This document shows, piece after piece, positions 39,518 to 50,780 of a stretch of DNA of 64,000 nucleotides. How positions within the stretch are numbered: position 1 is the stretch's first letter; the number at the start of each line of letters is the position of its first letter. This DNA comes from Rheinheimera hassiensis (GTDB lineage: Bacteria > Pseudomonadota > Gammaproteobacteria > Enterobacterales > Alteromonadaceae): NCBI RefSeq assembly GCF_022436675.1, contig NZ_JAKUJZ010000004.1:372001-436000 (forward strand), read 5' to 3'. The notes beneath the pieces are model-generated. The model saw only the letters and a list, made by a program, of their open reading frames with translations, did not search any database and was not told where the DNA came from. The position numbers and the translations under genes are program-made.

Positions 39518-40228
39518 GTGGATAAACTCAATTTAACCAAACATATTTCCAGTTCTTTTAATGAAGAAATTGACGAAGTGCGCAACCATGTGATGGCAAT
39601 GGGCGGCTTAATCGAACAACAGCTTAATAATGCACTGATGGCCATTGCCAATGCCGACGCCGAGCTGGCGCAAAAGGTGATAGACACCGATTTAAAGGTA
39701 AATGACTGGGAACTGCAGATTGATAAAGAGTGCACCCGTATTATTGTGCGCCGCCAGCCAGCCGCCAGCGATTTACGCCTTATTATGGCCATTATGAAAA
39801 CCATCGCCGATTTAGAGCGCATTGGCGATGAAACCCGGCGTATTGCCCGGGTAGCGTTGGAGTCGTTTAATTCTGAGCAACAAGGCCTGCTGGTAAACCT
39901 GGATAATTTAGGCCGCCATGTTGGCCAGATGCTGCATGACGTGCTGGATGCTTTTGCCCGCATGGACGTAGAAACTGCTTTGCTGGTACACAAAGAAGAT
40001 AAAAAAGTTGACCGCGAGTACGAGGCTATTACCCGTCAGCTAATGACTTATATGATTGAAGATCCACGCTCTATTCCAAAAATTATGAATGTGCTCTGGT
40101 CGGCCCGCTCACTGGAGCGCATTGGCGACCGCTGTAAAAACCTGGCTGAATACATTATCTTTTTCGTTAAAGGGAAGGTTGTACGCCACAGCAGCGCCGA
40201 ACAACTGGAGCAAGATGCACGCAGCTGA
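39518..40228 (+). CDS. phoU: Second PhoU-family protein
   Basis: 236 aa paralogue of the phoU at 16.7 kb, with the same two helical PhoU repeats: MKTIADLERIGDETRRIAR and SARSLERIGDRCKNLAEYIIF. It begins with GTG (MDKLNLTKHISSSFNEEI), 7 nt after CGGAG; the frame upstream is open but does not look coding. Unlike the first copy it is next to ppk1-ppx and pit, not pst. It may tune Pit or polyP metabolism (inference). A terminator separates it from the DUF47 gene. Confidence 0.93.
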   Translation: MDKLNLTKHISSSFNEEIDEVRNHVMAMGGLIEQQLNNALMAIANADAELAQKVIDTDLKVNDWELQIDKECTRIIVRRQPAASDLRLIMAIMKTIADLERIGDETRRIARVALESFNSEQQGLLVNLDNLGRHVGQMLHDVLDAFARMDVETALLVHKEDKKVDREYEAITRQLMTYMIEDPRSIPKIMNVLWSARSLERIGDRCKNLAEYIIFFVKGKVVRHSSAEQLEQDARS

Positions 40229-40256
40229 TTTTGCACTGTTTTTACTGTACATCGCC

Positions 40257-40290
40257 AACGCCCTGACTAGACTTCTGCTCAGGGCGTTTT
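40257..40290 (+). terminator. Intrinsic terminator after the second phoU
   Basis: AACGCCCTGA and TCAGGGCGTT form a 10-bp stem with a 12-nt loop, followed by TT. Confidence 0.82.
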
Positions 40291-40380
40291 CATTGTGTAT
40301 TCATTTTTCGTTTTTCATGCGCTTTGAATGCCGTTACAATGCGCGCCGACTATCGTCAAACCAACATACGAGGCCAGGCT

Positions 40381-41058
40381 ATGCCAGCTAGTACTTTTTT
40401 ATCCGTGTTTGCCAAATCACCGATTAAGCCAATAGAAGAACATATTCGCAAGGTGCATCAGGCCAGCGAATTGTTGTTGCCATTTTTTGATGCAGTGTAT
40501 TTGCAGGACTGGCAAACAGCTGCGGATGTACGCAAAAACATCGTGGCGTTGGAAAAGGAAGCCGACAAATTAAAACGCGAAATCCGCGTTAACCTGCCGC
40601 GCGGGCTGTTTTTGCCGGTAGACCGCACCGACATTTTAGAACTGGTGTCGCAACAGGACAAAATTGCTAACAAAACCAAAGATATTACCGGCCGGGTGCT
40701 GGGCCGTGAGTTGCTTATTCCGGTTGGCCTGCAGGATGGTTTTAAAGCTTATGTACAGCGCTGCATTGACGCTACCGCACTGGCCAGTGAAGTGATTAAC
40801 GAGCTGGATGAGCTGCTTGAAACCGGTTTCCGTGGCCGTGAAGTTGATCTGGTTATTAAGATGGTAGAGCAACTGGACATGATCGAAGGTGATACCGACG
40901 AGATGCAGATCAAGTTGCGCAAGGCTTTGCGCCTGGCCGAGACAGAGTTAAACCCAATCGATGTGATGTTCCTTTATCGCACGCTGGAGTGGGTAGGTGA
41001 TTTAGCCGACGTCGCGCTGAAAGTTGGTTCGCGTCTTGAAATTATGCTCGCCCGTTAA
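40381..41058 (+). CDS. DUF47/TIGR00153 PhoU-like protein, Pit accessory
   Basis: 225 aa helical protein. FAKSPIKPIEEHIRKVHQA opens it, with EKEADKLKREIR and TLEWVGDLADVALKVGSRLE near the end. The family is distantly related to PhoU and is nearly always encoded just before a pit-type phosphate transporter gene, as here (18-bp gap). It probably regulates that transporter. The start at 40381 (MPASTFLS) fits the family N-terminus; the frame stays open 19 codons upstream. Confidence 0.93.
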   Translation: MPASTFLSVFAKSPIKPIEEHIRKVHQASELLLPFFDAVYLQDWQTAADVRKNIVALEKEADKLKREIRVNLPRGLFLPVDRTDILELVSQQDKIANKTKDITGRVLGRELLIPVGLQDGFKAYVQRCIDATALASEVINELDELLETGFRGREVDLVIKMVEQLDMIEGDTDEMQIKLRKALRLAETELNPIDVMFLYRTLEWVGDLADVALKVGSRLEIMLAR

Positions 41059-41076
41059 TTTTAAAAGGTTTTCCTG

Positions 41077-42345
41077 ATGGATATTATTCAATCATACGGT
41101 TTGATCCTGATCATTATCGCCGCCGTGTTCGGTTTTTTAATGGCTTATGGTGTTGGTGCCAACGACGTTGCTAACGCCATGGGTACCTCGGTTGGCTCTA
41201 AAGCGCTGACAATTAAACAAGCTATTTTTATTGCAGCTATTTTTGAGTTTGCCGGTGCCTATCTGGCCGGTGGCTCTGTTACTTCTACCATTCGCGGTGG
41301 TATCACCGACGCATCATTCTTTGTTGATACCCCCGAGTTAATGGTGTACGGCATGATCGCCGCGCTGTTGGCAGCCGCTACCTGGCTGATTGTTGCGTCA
41401 TATTTTGGCTGGCCGGTATCTACCACTCACTCTATTGTTGGCGCCATTATTGGTTTTGCTGCCGTAGGTGTGGGTATGGATGCGGTGCACTGGGACAAGG
41501 TTGGCGGTATTGTCGGTAGTTGGGTTGTTACACCTATGCTGGCAGGGGTGCTGGCGTATTTGTTCTTTATGAGCGCGCAAAAGTTAATTTTTGATACTGA
41601 TGCGCCGCTGGCAAATGCCAAAAAGTACGTGCCTTTTTACATGATGTTCGCCGCTTTTATGATGACGCTGGTAACAGTGCAAAAAGGTTTAAAGCATGTA
41701 GGTTTGCACATTAGCACTGCTGAGGGCTATTACATTTCATTGGCTATAGCCATCGTGGTGGGTTTAGTAGGTAAAGTGGTGATCAGTAAGTTGAAGTTTG
41801 ACGCTGCTGCCGACAAAAAAATGCAGTTTAATAACGTTGAGCGCATTTTTGGTGTGCTAATGATCACCACGGCCTGTTGTATGGCATTTGCCCACGGTTC
41901 AAACGATGTTGCCAATGCAATAGGGCCTCTAGCTGCGGTAGTGAGTGTTGTAACGTCTGGTGGTGAAATAGCCAGCAAGGCAACATTGGCGTGGTGGATA
42001 TTGCCATTAGGCGGTATCGGTATCGTTATCGGCCTGGCAACTTTGGGCGCGCGCGTTATTAAAACTGTTGGTACGGCTATTACGCATTTAACGCCAAGCC
42101 GTGGTTTTGCTGCCGAATTATCCGCGGCTTCTACCGTGGTTATTGCCTCTGGTGCTGGCTTACCCATTTCTACTACGCAAACGCTGGTAGGTGCAGTATT
42201 AGGTGTAGGTTTAGCCCGCGGTATTGCCGCGCTTAACTTAGGTGTGGTGCGTAATATCTTTATTTCCTGGGTTATTACACTACCGGTAGGTGCAGGCCTG
42301 GCGATTATATTTTTCTATATTCTTAAAGCTATTTTCAGCGTGTAA
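41077..42345 (+). CDS. pitA: Low-affinity inorganic phosphate transporter, Pit family
   Basis: 422 aa inner-membrane carrier with about 10-11 helices that imports metal-phosphate with H+ or Na+. The two family signature repeats are GANDVANAMGTSVGS (about residues 26-40) and GSNDVANAIGPLAAV (about 271-285). WPVSTTHSIVGAIIG and LPISTTQTLVGAVLG are the paired second motifs. It is in an operon with the DUF47 protein. It would work when phosphate is plentiful, opposite to the Pst system. Confidence 0.95.
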   Translation: MDIIQSYGLILIIIAAVFGFLMAYGVGANDVANAMGTSVGSKALTIKQAIFIAAIFEFAGAYLAGGSVTSTIRGGITDASFFVDTPELMVYGMIAALLAAATWLIVASYFGWPVSTTHSIVGAIIGFAAVGVGMDAVHWDKVGGIVGSWVVTPMLAGVLAYLFFMSAQKLIFDTDAPLANAKKYVPFYMMFAAFMMTLVTVQKGLKHVGLHISTAEGYYISLAIAIVVGLVGKVVISKLKFDAAADKKMQFNNVERIFGVLMITTACCMAFAHGSNDVANAIGPLAAVVSVVTSGGEIASKATLAWWILPLGGIGIVIGLATLGARVIKTVGTAITHLTPSRGFAAELSAASTVVIASGAGLPISTTQTLVGAVLGVGLARGIAALNLGVVRNIFISWVITLPVGAGLAIIFFYILKAIFSV

Positions 42346-42361
42346 TGCGCAGCTGATAGTC

Positions 42362-42392
42362 AAAAAAAAGCCCTCATCGCGAGGGCTTTTTT
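42362..42392. terminator. Bidirectional terminator between pit and the S8 peptidase gene
   Basis: AAAAGCCCTC and GAGGGCTTTT form a 10-bp stem with a 5-nt loop, flanked by A8 and T6. It serves both converging genes. Confidence 0.93.
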
Positions 42393-42410
42393 ATTGGCTA
42401 AGCTATGCGC

Positions 42411-44672
42411 TTACGGTTGGTATTCACTTACCAGTGTTAAGCCGCTTACCGCACGGAAGGCATATACAGAGAAGTGCCAGACGCCGGCTTGCGGGTTGTT
42501 AATAACGCAGGTTTCGCTGTTGCCGTTTTTATTTGGCCGGCAATCATAGCTGCCGCTGGTAGGCTGGCTGCCATGCTTCACGTACAGATCGGCATCACCA
42601 CGGCCACCACTAATTTCAACGGTTAGCTGCGCCATGCCCTCTGGTACTTCCAGCGTGTAATGCTGCCAGGCACGGCGGGCGATGTTGATATCGGTAATGG
42701 TTTCGCCACCGGCATCCGGTAAATCCGGTGCGGTAAAGCTGCCGGTGAGGTTTACGCCGGTAAAGGCGCTGTACGCCACCAGTTTAACGAAGTAAGTGCC
42801 GGTTTGTACCGGATCAATAGCGCAACTTTCGTTGTTGCCCACCAGGTAAGGTCGGCAGTCCCAGTCAGATGCTGTTGGCTGGCCGCCAAACTTAACGTAC
42901 ATATCGGCGTCACCGGTGCCGCCGTTTATCAAAAACGACAGATTGCTGGCGCCAGCAGGTACGGCCAGGGTATACAGCAGCTCTTCACCGGCAGCAGCAC
43001 TTAGCTCTGTTACAGTTACACCGTTGCTTAGTTCAGTACCGGTAGGTGGTGGTGGCTCGTTATCATCGCCATCGCCGTCACAGCCAAACTCTGCCAGATA
43101 ATCTACCGCCGCTTTGGTTTGCACCAAACCATGGCCGTAAGACGTATCACGGCCCGGCGCACCTAAATCTTCTGCTGTTGCCGCTAAAGCACTGCGTATT
43201 TGCGCATTGCTACAATCCGGGTAATGGCTCCACACCAGTGCCGCTACACCGGCCACATGCGGCGAGGCCATAGAAGTACCGTCCATCAGGCCATAGTTAG
43301 ATGGGCCTGCGAATAAACTTGCTTCGTTACCCAGCTCAGCAAGCAGTAGCTGGCCGTCTTCCTGAGATACGCTTAATGCCACAATATTGGTCGTGGGGGC
43401 GTCACCTAAAGTGCCGCTGAAATTGCCCGGTTCATTGTTATAAATGATGGCACCAATGCCGCCACCGGCCTGACAAGACTCCACTTTTTGTGAAAAAGCG
43501 ACTTCGCCACGTTCAATCAGACAGATTTTATCAGCCACATCAGTACACGTTGTGGTTGCCAGGCCGCAACCGGCAAGCTCGGCATTAAAGCTGGCCATAG
43601 CTGAACCTTCAAACGGGTTAGTGCTGTAACTTGTGCCGTCTACTGTCAGGCTGGTTTCCAGTGCGGTACCGGTTGGATAAGTACTCATTACGGCGACACC
43701 CGGGCCTGCCAGTTCTACCTGCGTATTGCGCTGTGAGAAATCAGCATGGGTTTTGGTATCATCTACCGCCGCAATAGAAACCACCGAGTCGTAAGATGCC
43801 GGGTAAGACAGTGCGGTGTTGCCGTCATTACCGGCAGCTGCTATCAACAGTACGCCGGCGTTGTAGGCAGCTTGCATAGCATTGCTTTCAGTGATGTTGG
43901 AGCCTGGCCCACCTAAACTCATATTAATTACGGTAGAACCGTTTTGCACACAGGTATCTACCGCCTGCGCCAGCGTAGAGGAATAACCCCAGCCATCATC
44001 ATTAAACACTTTAACAATATGCAGTTTTACGTTGCCGTCGGGCAGCACACCCACAATACCGACGTCGTTATTCAGTGCTGCTATAGTGCCGGCTACATGA
44101 GTACCGTGCGGGCCGCCGGCATCAAACCAGTTACCGGTGCCAATATCATTGGTACCGGTAATATTGGCATCGTTAAAGTCTTCATGCGGTAAGCCCAGAC
44201 CAGAGTCGATAACACATACCGTCTGGTTAGAGGCAAACTGGTCACTAACCTGATCGGCCTGCACCATGGTGTAACCATAAGGCACTTGCTGCGACATAGG
44301 AAAACGCGGTAAATCGCGCTCGACATATTCTACATTAGGATCTGCTTTTAATGCTTTTACCGTGGCCGGGCTTAGTTCGGCTGCAATAGCATTACGTTTG
44401 GCCAGTACATGGTGAATACGTGCACCCTGACGGCTTAAGCGTTCACTGCTGCTGTTTAAGGTTGATAATGCATTGTCTTTAGCAGCTTTGCTGCGGTTAA
44501 GCAGCGGGTCTTTGCTTAGGTTACTGTCTTTATATTTAACGATATAACGCTCGCTGCTGGCTTGCTCTGCTGCCTGGCGCAAAGAATCTGTTGATGCGGC
44601 CATAGCATTGGATACTGCGCTGGCTAATAAGCTAACGCCGATCAGTAATACGGTTTGATGTGATCTGGACAT
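42411..44672 (-). CDS. Secreted subtilisin-like serine peptidase (S8) with PA insert and two PPC domains
   Basis: 753 aa. Signal peptide ends near AMAAS (~residue 26), I9-like propeptide (about 40-120: RYIVKYKD, NVEYVERD), catalytic Asp156 (VIDSGLG), His189 (GPHGTHVAG) and Ser467 (DGTSMASPH). A PA domain lies between His and Ser (about 340-455), with DKICLIERGEVAFSQ. After a DGDGDDNEPPPP linker come two pre-peptidase C-terminal domains, each with GDADMYVK/GDADLYVK and a Cys pair. ATG 44672 is chosen because GGAGG is 6 nt upstream; a GTG 2 codons earlier touches the ribosome site. Family typical of marine protein degraders; PPC domains are usually trimmed off. Confidence 0.94.
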   Translation of the reverse strand: MSRSHQTVLLIGVSLLASAVSNAMAASTDSLRQAAEQASSERYIVKYKDSNLSKDPLLNRSKAAKDNALSTLNSSSERLSRQGARIHHVLAKRNAIAAELSPATVKALKADPNVEYVERDLPRFPMSQQVPYGYTMVQADQVSDQFASNQTVCVIDSGLGLPHEDFNDANITGTNDIGTGNWFDAGGPHGTHVAGTIAALNNDVGIVGVLPDGNVKLHIVKVFNDDGWGYSSTLAQAVDTCVQNGSTVINMSLGGPGSNITESNAMQAAYNAGVLLIAAAGNDGNTALSYPASYDSVVSIAAVDDTKTHADFSQRNTQVELAGPGVAVMSTYPTGTALETSLTVDGTSYSTNPFEGSAMASFNAELAGCGLATTTCTDVADKICLIERGEVAFSQKVESCQAGGGIGAIIYNNEPGNFSGTLGDAPTTNIVALSVSQEDGQLLLAELGNEASLFAGPSNYGLMDGTSMASPHVAGVAALVWSHYPDCSNAQIRSALAATAEDLGAPGRDTSYGHGLVQTKAAVDYLAEFGCDGDGDDNEPPPPTGTELSNGVTVTELSAAAGEELLYTLAVPAGASNLSFLINGGTGDADMYVKFGGQPTASDWDCRPYLVGNNESCAIDPVQTGTYFVKLVAYSAFTGVNLTGSFTAPDLPDAGGETITDINIARRAWQHYTLEVPEGMAQLTVEISGGRGDADLYVKHGSQPTSGSYDCRPNKNGNSETCVINNPQAGVWHFSVYAFRAVSGLTLVSEYQP

Positions 44673-45044
44673 GTTCACCCTCCAGGTGATTTTTATAGTT
44701 TTTAAACTGTCAGAACCCGATACAACGCGGACGGCAACACTCGCAAACGGGGAACTATTGCATTTAACTCAGTAGTCGCTGCAGGGCTGTTACCTGCTAG
44801 TTTGACTGATCTAATACAATTCGCTGTTTACGCTATAACAAATAATACGGTTATTCAAACTCATGTTTACATTAAGGTGAGCGATATCACTTAAGGTGTT
44901 GAATTTATGTTTACTAATTTTTATCAGTTGTAATTTTGTGTGCGCGGCTAAAATTGCCGGGCGCCGCTTGCATAGCGCTGCTATCAGGCGTAAAGTTTAA
45001 ACAATTTTGTAGAATGGTATGTGTGTTTTTAATCGGAATAAATA
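44673..45044. other. 372-bp divergent intergenic region with a spaced direct repeat
   Basis: No gene is supported. The octamer TTAAGGTG occurs at 44871-44878 and again at 44891-44898, exactly 20 bp apart. Between them GTGA and TCAC form a small inverted repeat. It may be an operator for either the peptidase gene or the OxyR-type gene. No clear promoter hexamers were identified. Confidence 0.45.
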
Positions 45045-45953
45045 ATGAAACGTTTGCCCAGTATTAAACAATTGCAATATCTGCTGGCGTTACATGAGCA
45101 TCAGCACTTTGGCCGTGCCGCCGAGGCTTGTTTTATTGGCCAGTCAACGCTTAGTGCTGCTATTGCCAATTTAGAAGAAACGATGAATGCGCAATTGCTG
45201 GAGCGCGATCATAAAACCTTTATTTTTACCCCGCTGGGCGAAGATGTAGTGCGCCAGGCGCGGCATATTATTGAGCAGTGCGGTGAGTTAACGGAATTTG
45301 CCAAATGCCAGGGCAAGCCGATGACAGGGCCGTTCCGTTTAGGTTGCATTCCCACCATAGCGCCTTTTGTTCTTAGTGAAGTGATGGCGTTATGCCGTGA
45401 ACGTTACCCTGATTTACAGTTGTTGCTACGCGAAGACACCTCTGAAAATTCGTTGCATGCTTTAGCTGAAGGGCGGCTGGATATGGTGCTGCTGGCGCTG
45501 CCGTATGAAACCGGCGCTTTTCACACCGAAGTGTTGTCGCAGGACGCCTTTAAACTGGTGCTGCATAAAGACTGGCTAAACCGCGGCTTTAATCAGGATA
45601 TTAGCCAGTGGCCGGATGAAAGTATTTTTCTGCTGGAGCGAGAGCATTGCCTGACCAACCATGCGGTAAAAGCGTGCGAGCTGGAAGACAGCCGTAAGGT
45701 AAATCCGTTTTTTGCCACCAGCCTGCACACCTTAACCCAGATGGTAAACAATAAGCTGGGTGTGACGTTTATGCCGCAAATGGCGATTAATAGCGGCCTG
45801 CTGGACGGCACCGAGCTGGTTACGCAAGCACCGACAACCGGCAATGCTTATCGTGATATCGGCGTAGCCTGGCGGCCAACGTCAACCAAGGCCCGCAGCT
45901 ACCGGCTAATGGCTGATTTGATTACTGAAGTGCTGCAACAAAAGTGCCGTTAA
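45045..45953 (+). CDS. oxyR: OxyR-type LysR family regulator
   Basis: 302 aa. N-terminal winged helix (LPSIKQLQYLLALHEHQHFGRAAEACFIGQSTLSAAI) and a periplasmic-binding-like effector domain. OxyR senses peroxide through two cysteines nine residues apart. Here Cys202 and Cys211 sit in LEREHCLTNHAVKAC, with that exact spacing and the LE.EHCL setting, so redox sensing is likely. No catalase or peroxidase gene is adjacent. It is divergent from the secreted peptidase, 372 bp away. Confidence 0.9.
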   Translation: MKRLPSIKQLQYLLALHEHQHFGRAAEACFIGQSTLSAAIANLEETMNAQLLERDHKTFIFTPLGEDVVRQARHIIEQCGELTEFAKCQGKPMTGPFRLGCIPTIAPFVLSEVMALCRERYPDLQLLLREDTSENSLHALAEGRLDMVLLALPYETGAFHTEVLSQDAFKLVLHKDWLNRGFNQDISQWPDESIFLLEREHCLTNHAVKACELEDSRKVNPFFATSLHTLTQMVNNKLGVTFMPQMAINSGLLDGTELVTQAPTTGNAYRDIGVAWRPTSTKARSYRLMADLITEVLQQKCR

Positions 45954-46028
45954 GGCGGTTGTTCTGCTAAAATGCCGGCTGTTTTTTTACAGCCGTGCCC
46001 TCTGGTCGGTAAAGCCAAGGAACCTTCT

Positions 46029-47084
46029 ATGTCAGTTACTTCTATCCCAGCTGAAAGTATGCAAGTCAGTGATTTTTCATTCGAGCTGCCCGAGCAGCTT
46101 ATTGCCCGCTTTCCTAAAGCCGAACGCTCATCCAGCCGCTTACTGGCGATGGACAAACATAGCGGAGCGCTGCAACACCACATTTTTAAAGACCTGGCCG
46201 ATTTTTTACAGCCCGGTGACCTGCTGGTATTTAACAATACCAAAGTGATACCGGCGCGTTTATTCGGCCAGAAAGCCTCAGGTGGCAAAGTAGAGGTATT
46301 GGTAGAGCGCATGCTGGACGATAAGCGTTTTTTAGCCCACGTTCGCGCCAGTAAAGCGCCCAAGCCCGGCACCGAGCTGATACTGGAAAACAGTGCCAAA
46401 GTGCTGATGAACCAGCGCCACGATGAACTGTTTGAGCTGGAAGTAACGGGCGATGAGCCGGTGCTTGAAATGCTGGAGCGTTTAGGCCATATGCCTTTGC
46501 CGCCTTATATCGACCGGCCCGATAACGCCGAAGATAAAGCGCGCTATCAAACGGTGTATAACGAAAAACCGGGCGCCGTGGCGGCGCCCACCGCCGGGCT
46601 GCATTTTGACCAGCCGCTGCTGGATAAGCTTAAAGCTAAAGGCGTTGAATTTGCTTATGTGACTTTGCACGTTGGTGCCGGTACTTTTCAGCCGGTGCGG
46701 GTGGCCAATGTGCTGGAGCACAAGATGCACGCCGAATATATTGAGGTGTCGCAGCAAGTAGTAGACGCCGTGGCGGCCTGTAAAGCACGAGGGAACCGGG
46801 TGGTGGCAGTGGGTACAACGTCGGTGCGCTCGTTAGAGTCGGCAGCGGCGCAAGGCGGCGGTAATTTGGTGGCTTATAACGGCGATACGCAGATTTTTAT
46901 CTATCCGGGCTACGAATTTAAGGTGATTGACGCGCTGATCACTAACTTCCACTTGCCGGAATCTACGCTGATTATGCTGGTATCTGCATTCAGTAGCCGC
47001 GATTATGTGATGAATGCCTATAACACGGCTATTGCCGAGCAATACCGGTTTTACTCTTATGGCGATGCGATGTTTATCCGCTAA
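46029..47084 (+). CDS. queA: S-adenosylmethionine:tRNA ribosyltransferase-isomerase
   Basis: 351 aa enzyme that transfers and isomerises the ribosyl part of SAM onto preQ1-tRNA to make epoxyqueuosine. The family core starts [17 protein letters not shown], with [24 protein letters not shown] and [11 protein letters not shown]. The ATG at 46029 follows AAGGAA and adds a 10-residue lead; the ATG at 46059 matches E. coli length and is possible. tgt follows, separated by a structured repeat. Confidence 0.96.
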   Translation: MSVTSIPAESMQVSDFSFELPEQLIARFPKAERSSSRLLAMDKHSGALQHHIFKDLADFLQPGDLLVFNNTKVIPARLFGQKASGGKVEVLVERMLDDKRFLAHVRASKAPKPGTELILENSAKVLMNQRHDELFELEVTGDEPVLEMLERLGHMPLPPYIDRPDNAEDKARYQTVYNEKPGAVAAPTAGLHFDQPLLDKLKAKGVEFAYVTLHVGAGTFQPVRVANVLEHKMHAEYIEVSQQVVDAVAACKARGNRVVAVGTTSVRSLESAAAQGGGNLVAYNGDTQIFIYPGYEFKVIDALITNFHLPESTLIMLVSAFSSRDYVMNAYNTAIAEQYRFYSYGDAMFIR

Positions 47085-47134
47085 CGTTGTAAACGCTGGT
47101 TGAATGCAGAGGTCTACGTACGTTTAGCACATTG

Positions 47135-48537
<1,403 letters not shown>

Positions 48538-48556
48538 TCACAATTAGGGGACACTT

Positions 48557-48895
48557 ATGAGTTTATTTATCAGCAATGCATACGCCGATGTAGCCAGCCA
48601 GCCAGCTCAAGGCGGCGGTTGGGACCTTATTATTATGCTGGTGGCGTTTGGTCTGATTTTTTATTTTCTGATCTACCGCCCACAGGCTAAACGCGTGAAA
48701 GAACACCGCAATCTGATGGCCGCCTTAGGCAAAGGTGATGAAGTATTAACCCAGGGTGGCCTGATTGGCCGCATCAGTAAAATTGCTGAAGATAAAGACT
48801 TTGTGGTTATTGCGCTGAACGACACCACGGAAGTCACGGTACAAAAAGCAGCGATCAGTGCGGTACTGCCAAAAGGCACACTGAAATCACTGTAA
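48557..48895 (+). CDS. yajC: Sec translocon accessory protein YajC
   Basis: 112 aa single-pass membrane protein. Transmembrane segment at about 24-42 (LIIMLVAFGLIFYFLIYRPQAKR), followed by the conserved basic stretch and the LTQGGLIGRI fold. It forms a subcomplex with SecD and SecF, whose genes follow by 21 bp and on. Confidence 0.97.
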   Translation: MSLFISNAYADVASQPAQGGGWDLIIMLVAFGLIFYFLIYRPQAKRVKEHRNLMAALGKGDEVLTQGGLIGRISKIAEDKDFVVIALNDTTEVTVQKAAISAVLPKGTLKSL

Positions 48896-48916
48896 GAGCG
48901 AAGAAAGGATAACCAG

Positions 48917-50770
48917 GTGTTAAATCAAAACCCACTTTGGCGCTATATCGTCGTTATCGGCATGCTGCTGCTGGCGCTGGTATATGCATTACCAAACTTA
49001 TATCCGGAAGATCCGGCGCTGAATATCAGTGCCACCCGCGGCGGTACGGTAGCTGAAGAAACCCGCTTGCAATTGGAGCAAAGCTTCCGCTCAGCCAATA
49101 TCGCGGCGAAATCGGTAGTACTGGAAGAAGGCCAAATCCTGGCCCGCTTTAACAGCACTGAAGATCAGCTGCAGGCGCGTGAAATTGCCAGCCAGCAACT
49201 GGGTGCCAACTTTGTTACGGCACTTAACCTGGCACCAGCGACGCCCGACTGGTTAACCGCCATTGGCGCGACTCCAATGAACTTAGGTTTGGACCTGCGT
49301 GGTGGTGTACACTTCCTGATGGCAGTGGACATGAAAGCCGCGCTGGATAAAAACCTGAACGACATGGTGCAAACCTTCCGCACTGACTTACGCGAAGATA
49401 AAATCCGTTACCGTAATGTGCAGGCTGATATCGACCGTGGCCAGGTACAGATAAGTTTTCGCACTGAAGAAGATGTCGTTGCCGCTGAAACTGCGCTGAG
49501 AAATCGCGATCGTGAACTGGTATTTAGCACCGCCAGCGACAACCTGACCTTACTGGTTAGCATCAGTGAAATTCGCTTAAAAGAAATCCGCGAATATGCA
49601 CTGGAGCAAAACATCACCATTATCCGTAACCGGGTAAATGAAATTGGTGTGGCCGAGCCGTTAGTGCAGCGCCAGGGTTCTGATCGCATAGTCGTGCAGT
49701 TACCAGGGGTGCAAGACACCGCTTCAGCGAAAGAAATTCTGGGTGCTACGGCGTCGCTGGAGTTTCGTCTGGTAGACGAGCAGGGCGATTTAGCTGCCGC
49801 GCTGGAAGGCCGGGTACCGCCTAATTCAGAACTGTATTACACCCGTGATGGCCGCCCGTTGTTGCTGGAAAAACGCATCATGCTTACCGGTGAACACATT
49901 ACCGGTGCCAGCTCTGCGTTTGACGAATACAGCCGGCCGCAGGTTAGCATTAAGCTGGATGCCAAAGGCGGCAATATGTTATCTGCTGCCACGCGCGATG
50001 CCATTGGCCGGCGTATGGCTTCAGTGTTTATTGAGTACAAGCCCGGCACCGAAATTGGTGAAGATGGCAACCCGGTACTGATTAAACAGCAGGAAGTGAT
50101 TAACGACGCCACCATTCAGGCCCGTTTAGGCCGGGATTTCCGCATTACCGGTATTTCTTCACCGGGTGAAGCGCAAAACCTGTCTACCTTACTGCGTGCT
50201 GGTGCCTTAATTGCGCCAATCCAGATCATTGAAGAACGCACCATAGGCCCAAGCCTGGGTAAAGAAAACATTGAACTGGGTGTCACGGCTATTCAGTGGG
50301 GCATGGTATGCGTGCTGATCTTTATGGTGATTTACTATAAAGCCTTTGGCTTGGTGGCAAACTGTGCACTGGTAGCCAACCTGGTACTGATTGTCGGCAT
50401 TATGTCTATGATCCCGGGCGCGACACTAACCTTACCTGGTATGGCCGGTATCGTGCTTACAGTAGGTATGGCGGTAGATGCTAACGTGCTTATATTTGAG
50501 CGCATCCGCGAAGAGCTGTTAGATGGCCGCTCAGTGCAGCAGGCTATTCATCATGGCTATGACCGTGCTTTTGCTACCATTGCCGACTCTAACATTACTA
50601 CTTTGTTAGTGGCACTGATCCTGTTCGGTATTGGTACCGGGCCGGTAAAAGGCTTTGCGGTAACGCTGGCGATAGGCATTCTGACGTCGATTTTTACGGC
50701 GGTAGTAGGTACTCGCTTATTAGTGAATTTATTCTGGGGTGGCCGCCGCGTGCAGTCATTGCCAATATAA
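48917..50770 (+). CDS. secD: Protein translocase subunit SecD
   Basis: 617 aa. Six transmembrane segments, one at the N-terminus and five at the C-terminus, with a large periplasmic P1 domain between. Motifs: LGLDLRGGVHFLM (~residue 120), RNRVNEIGVAEPLVQRQG, and AVDANVLIFERIREEL in the membrane domain, where the Asp takes part in proton coupling. It pulls exported proteins through SecYEG using the proton motive force. Starts with GTG or a nearby ATG-like codon (GTG TTA AAT) after AAGGATAACCAG. secF is 10 bp downstream. Confidence 0.97.
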   Translation: MLNQNPLWRYIVVIGMLLLALVYALPNLYPEDPALNISATRGGTVAEETRLQLEQSFRSANIAAKSVVLEEGQILARFNSTEDQLQAREIASQQLGANFVTALNLAPATPDWLTAIGATPMNLGLDLRGGVHFLMAVDMKAALDKNLNDMVQTFRTDLREDKIRYRNVQADIDRGQVQISFRTEEDVVAAETALRNRDRELVFSTASDNLTLLVSISEIRLKEIREYALEQNITIIRNRVNEIGVAEPLVQRQGSDRIVVQLPGVQDTASAKEILGATASLEFRLVDEQGDLAAALEGRVPPNSELYYTRDGRPLLLEKRIMLTGEHITGASSAFDEYSRPQVSIKLDAKGGNMLSAATRDAIGRRMASVFIEYKPGTEIGEDGNPVLIKQQEVINDATIQARLGRDFRITGISSPGEAQNLSTLLRAGALIAPIQIIEERTIGPSLGKENIELGVTAIQWGMVCVLIFMVIYYKAFGLVANCALVANLVLIVGIMSMIPGATLTLPGMAGIVLTVGMAVDANVLIFERIREELLDGRSVQQAIHHGYDRAFATIADSNITTLLVALILFGIGTGPVKGFAVTLAIGILTSIFTAVVGTRLLVNLFWGGRRVQSLPI

Positions 50771-50780
50771 GGAGTACGGC

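Noticed and set aside
39280-39993. Minus-strand open frame (237 codons) opposite the second phoU
   Set aside because: Ser/Arg-rich shadow of the phoU coding frame, no ribosome site or homology.
40287-40304. Pho-box-like TTTTCAT-TGTG-TATTCAT before the DUF47-pit genes
   Set aside because: Overlaps the U-tract of the preceding terminator, both units are weak, and Pit is not expected to be starvation-induced.
45973-45994. CGGCTGT/ACAGCCG hairpin with a T-run loop between oxyR and queA
   Set aside because: The T-run is in the loop and not after the stem, so it is not a convincing terminator; possibly a leader structure only.
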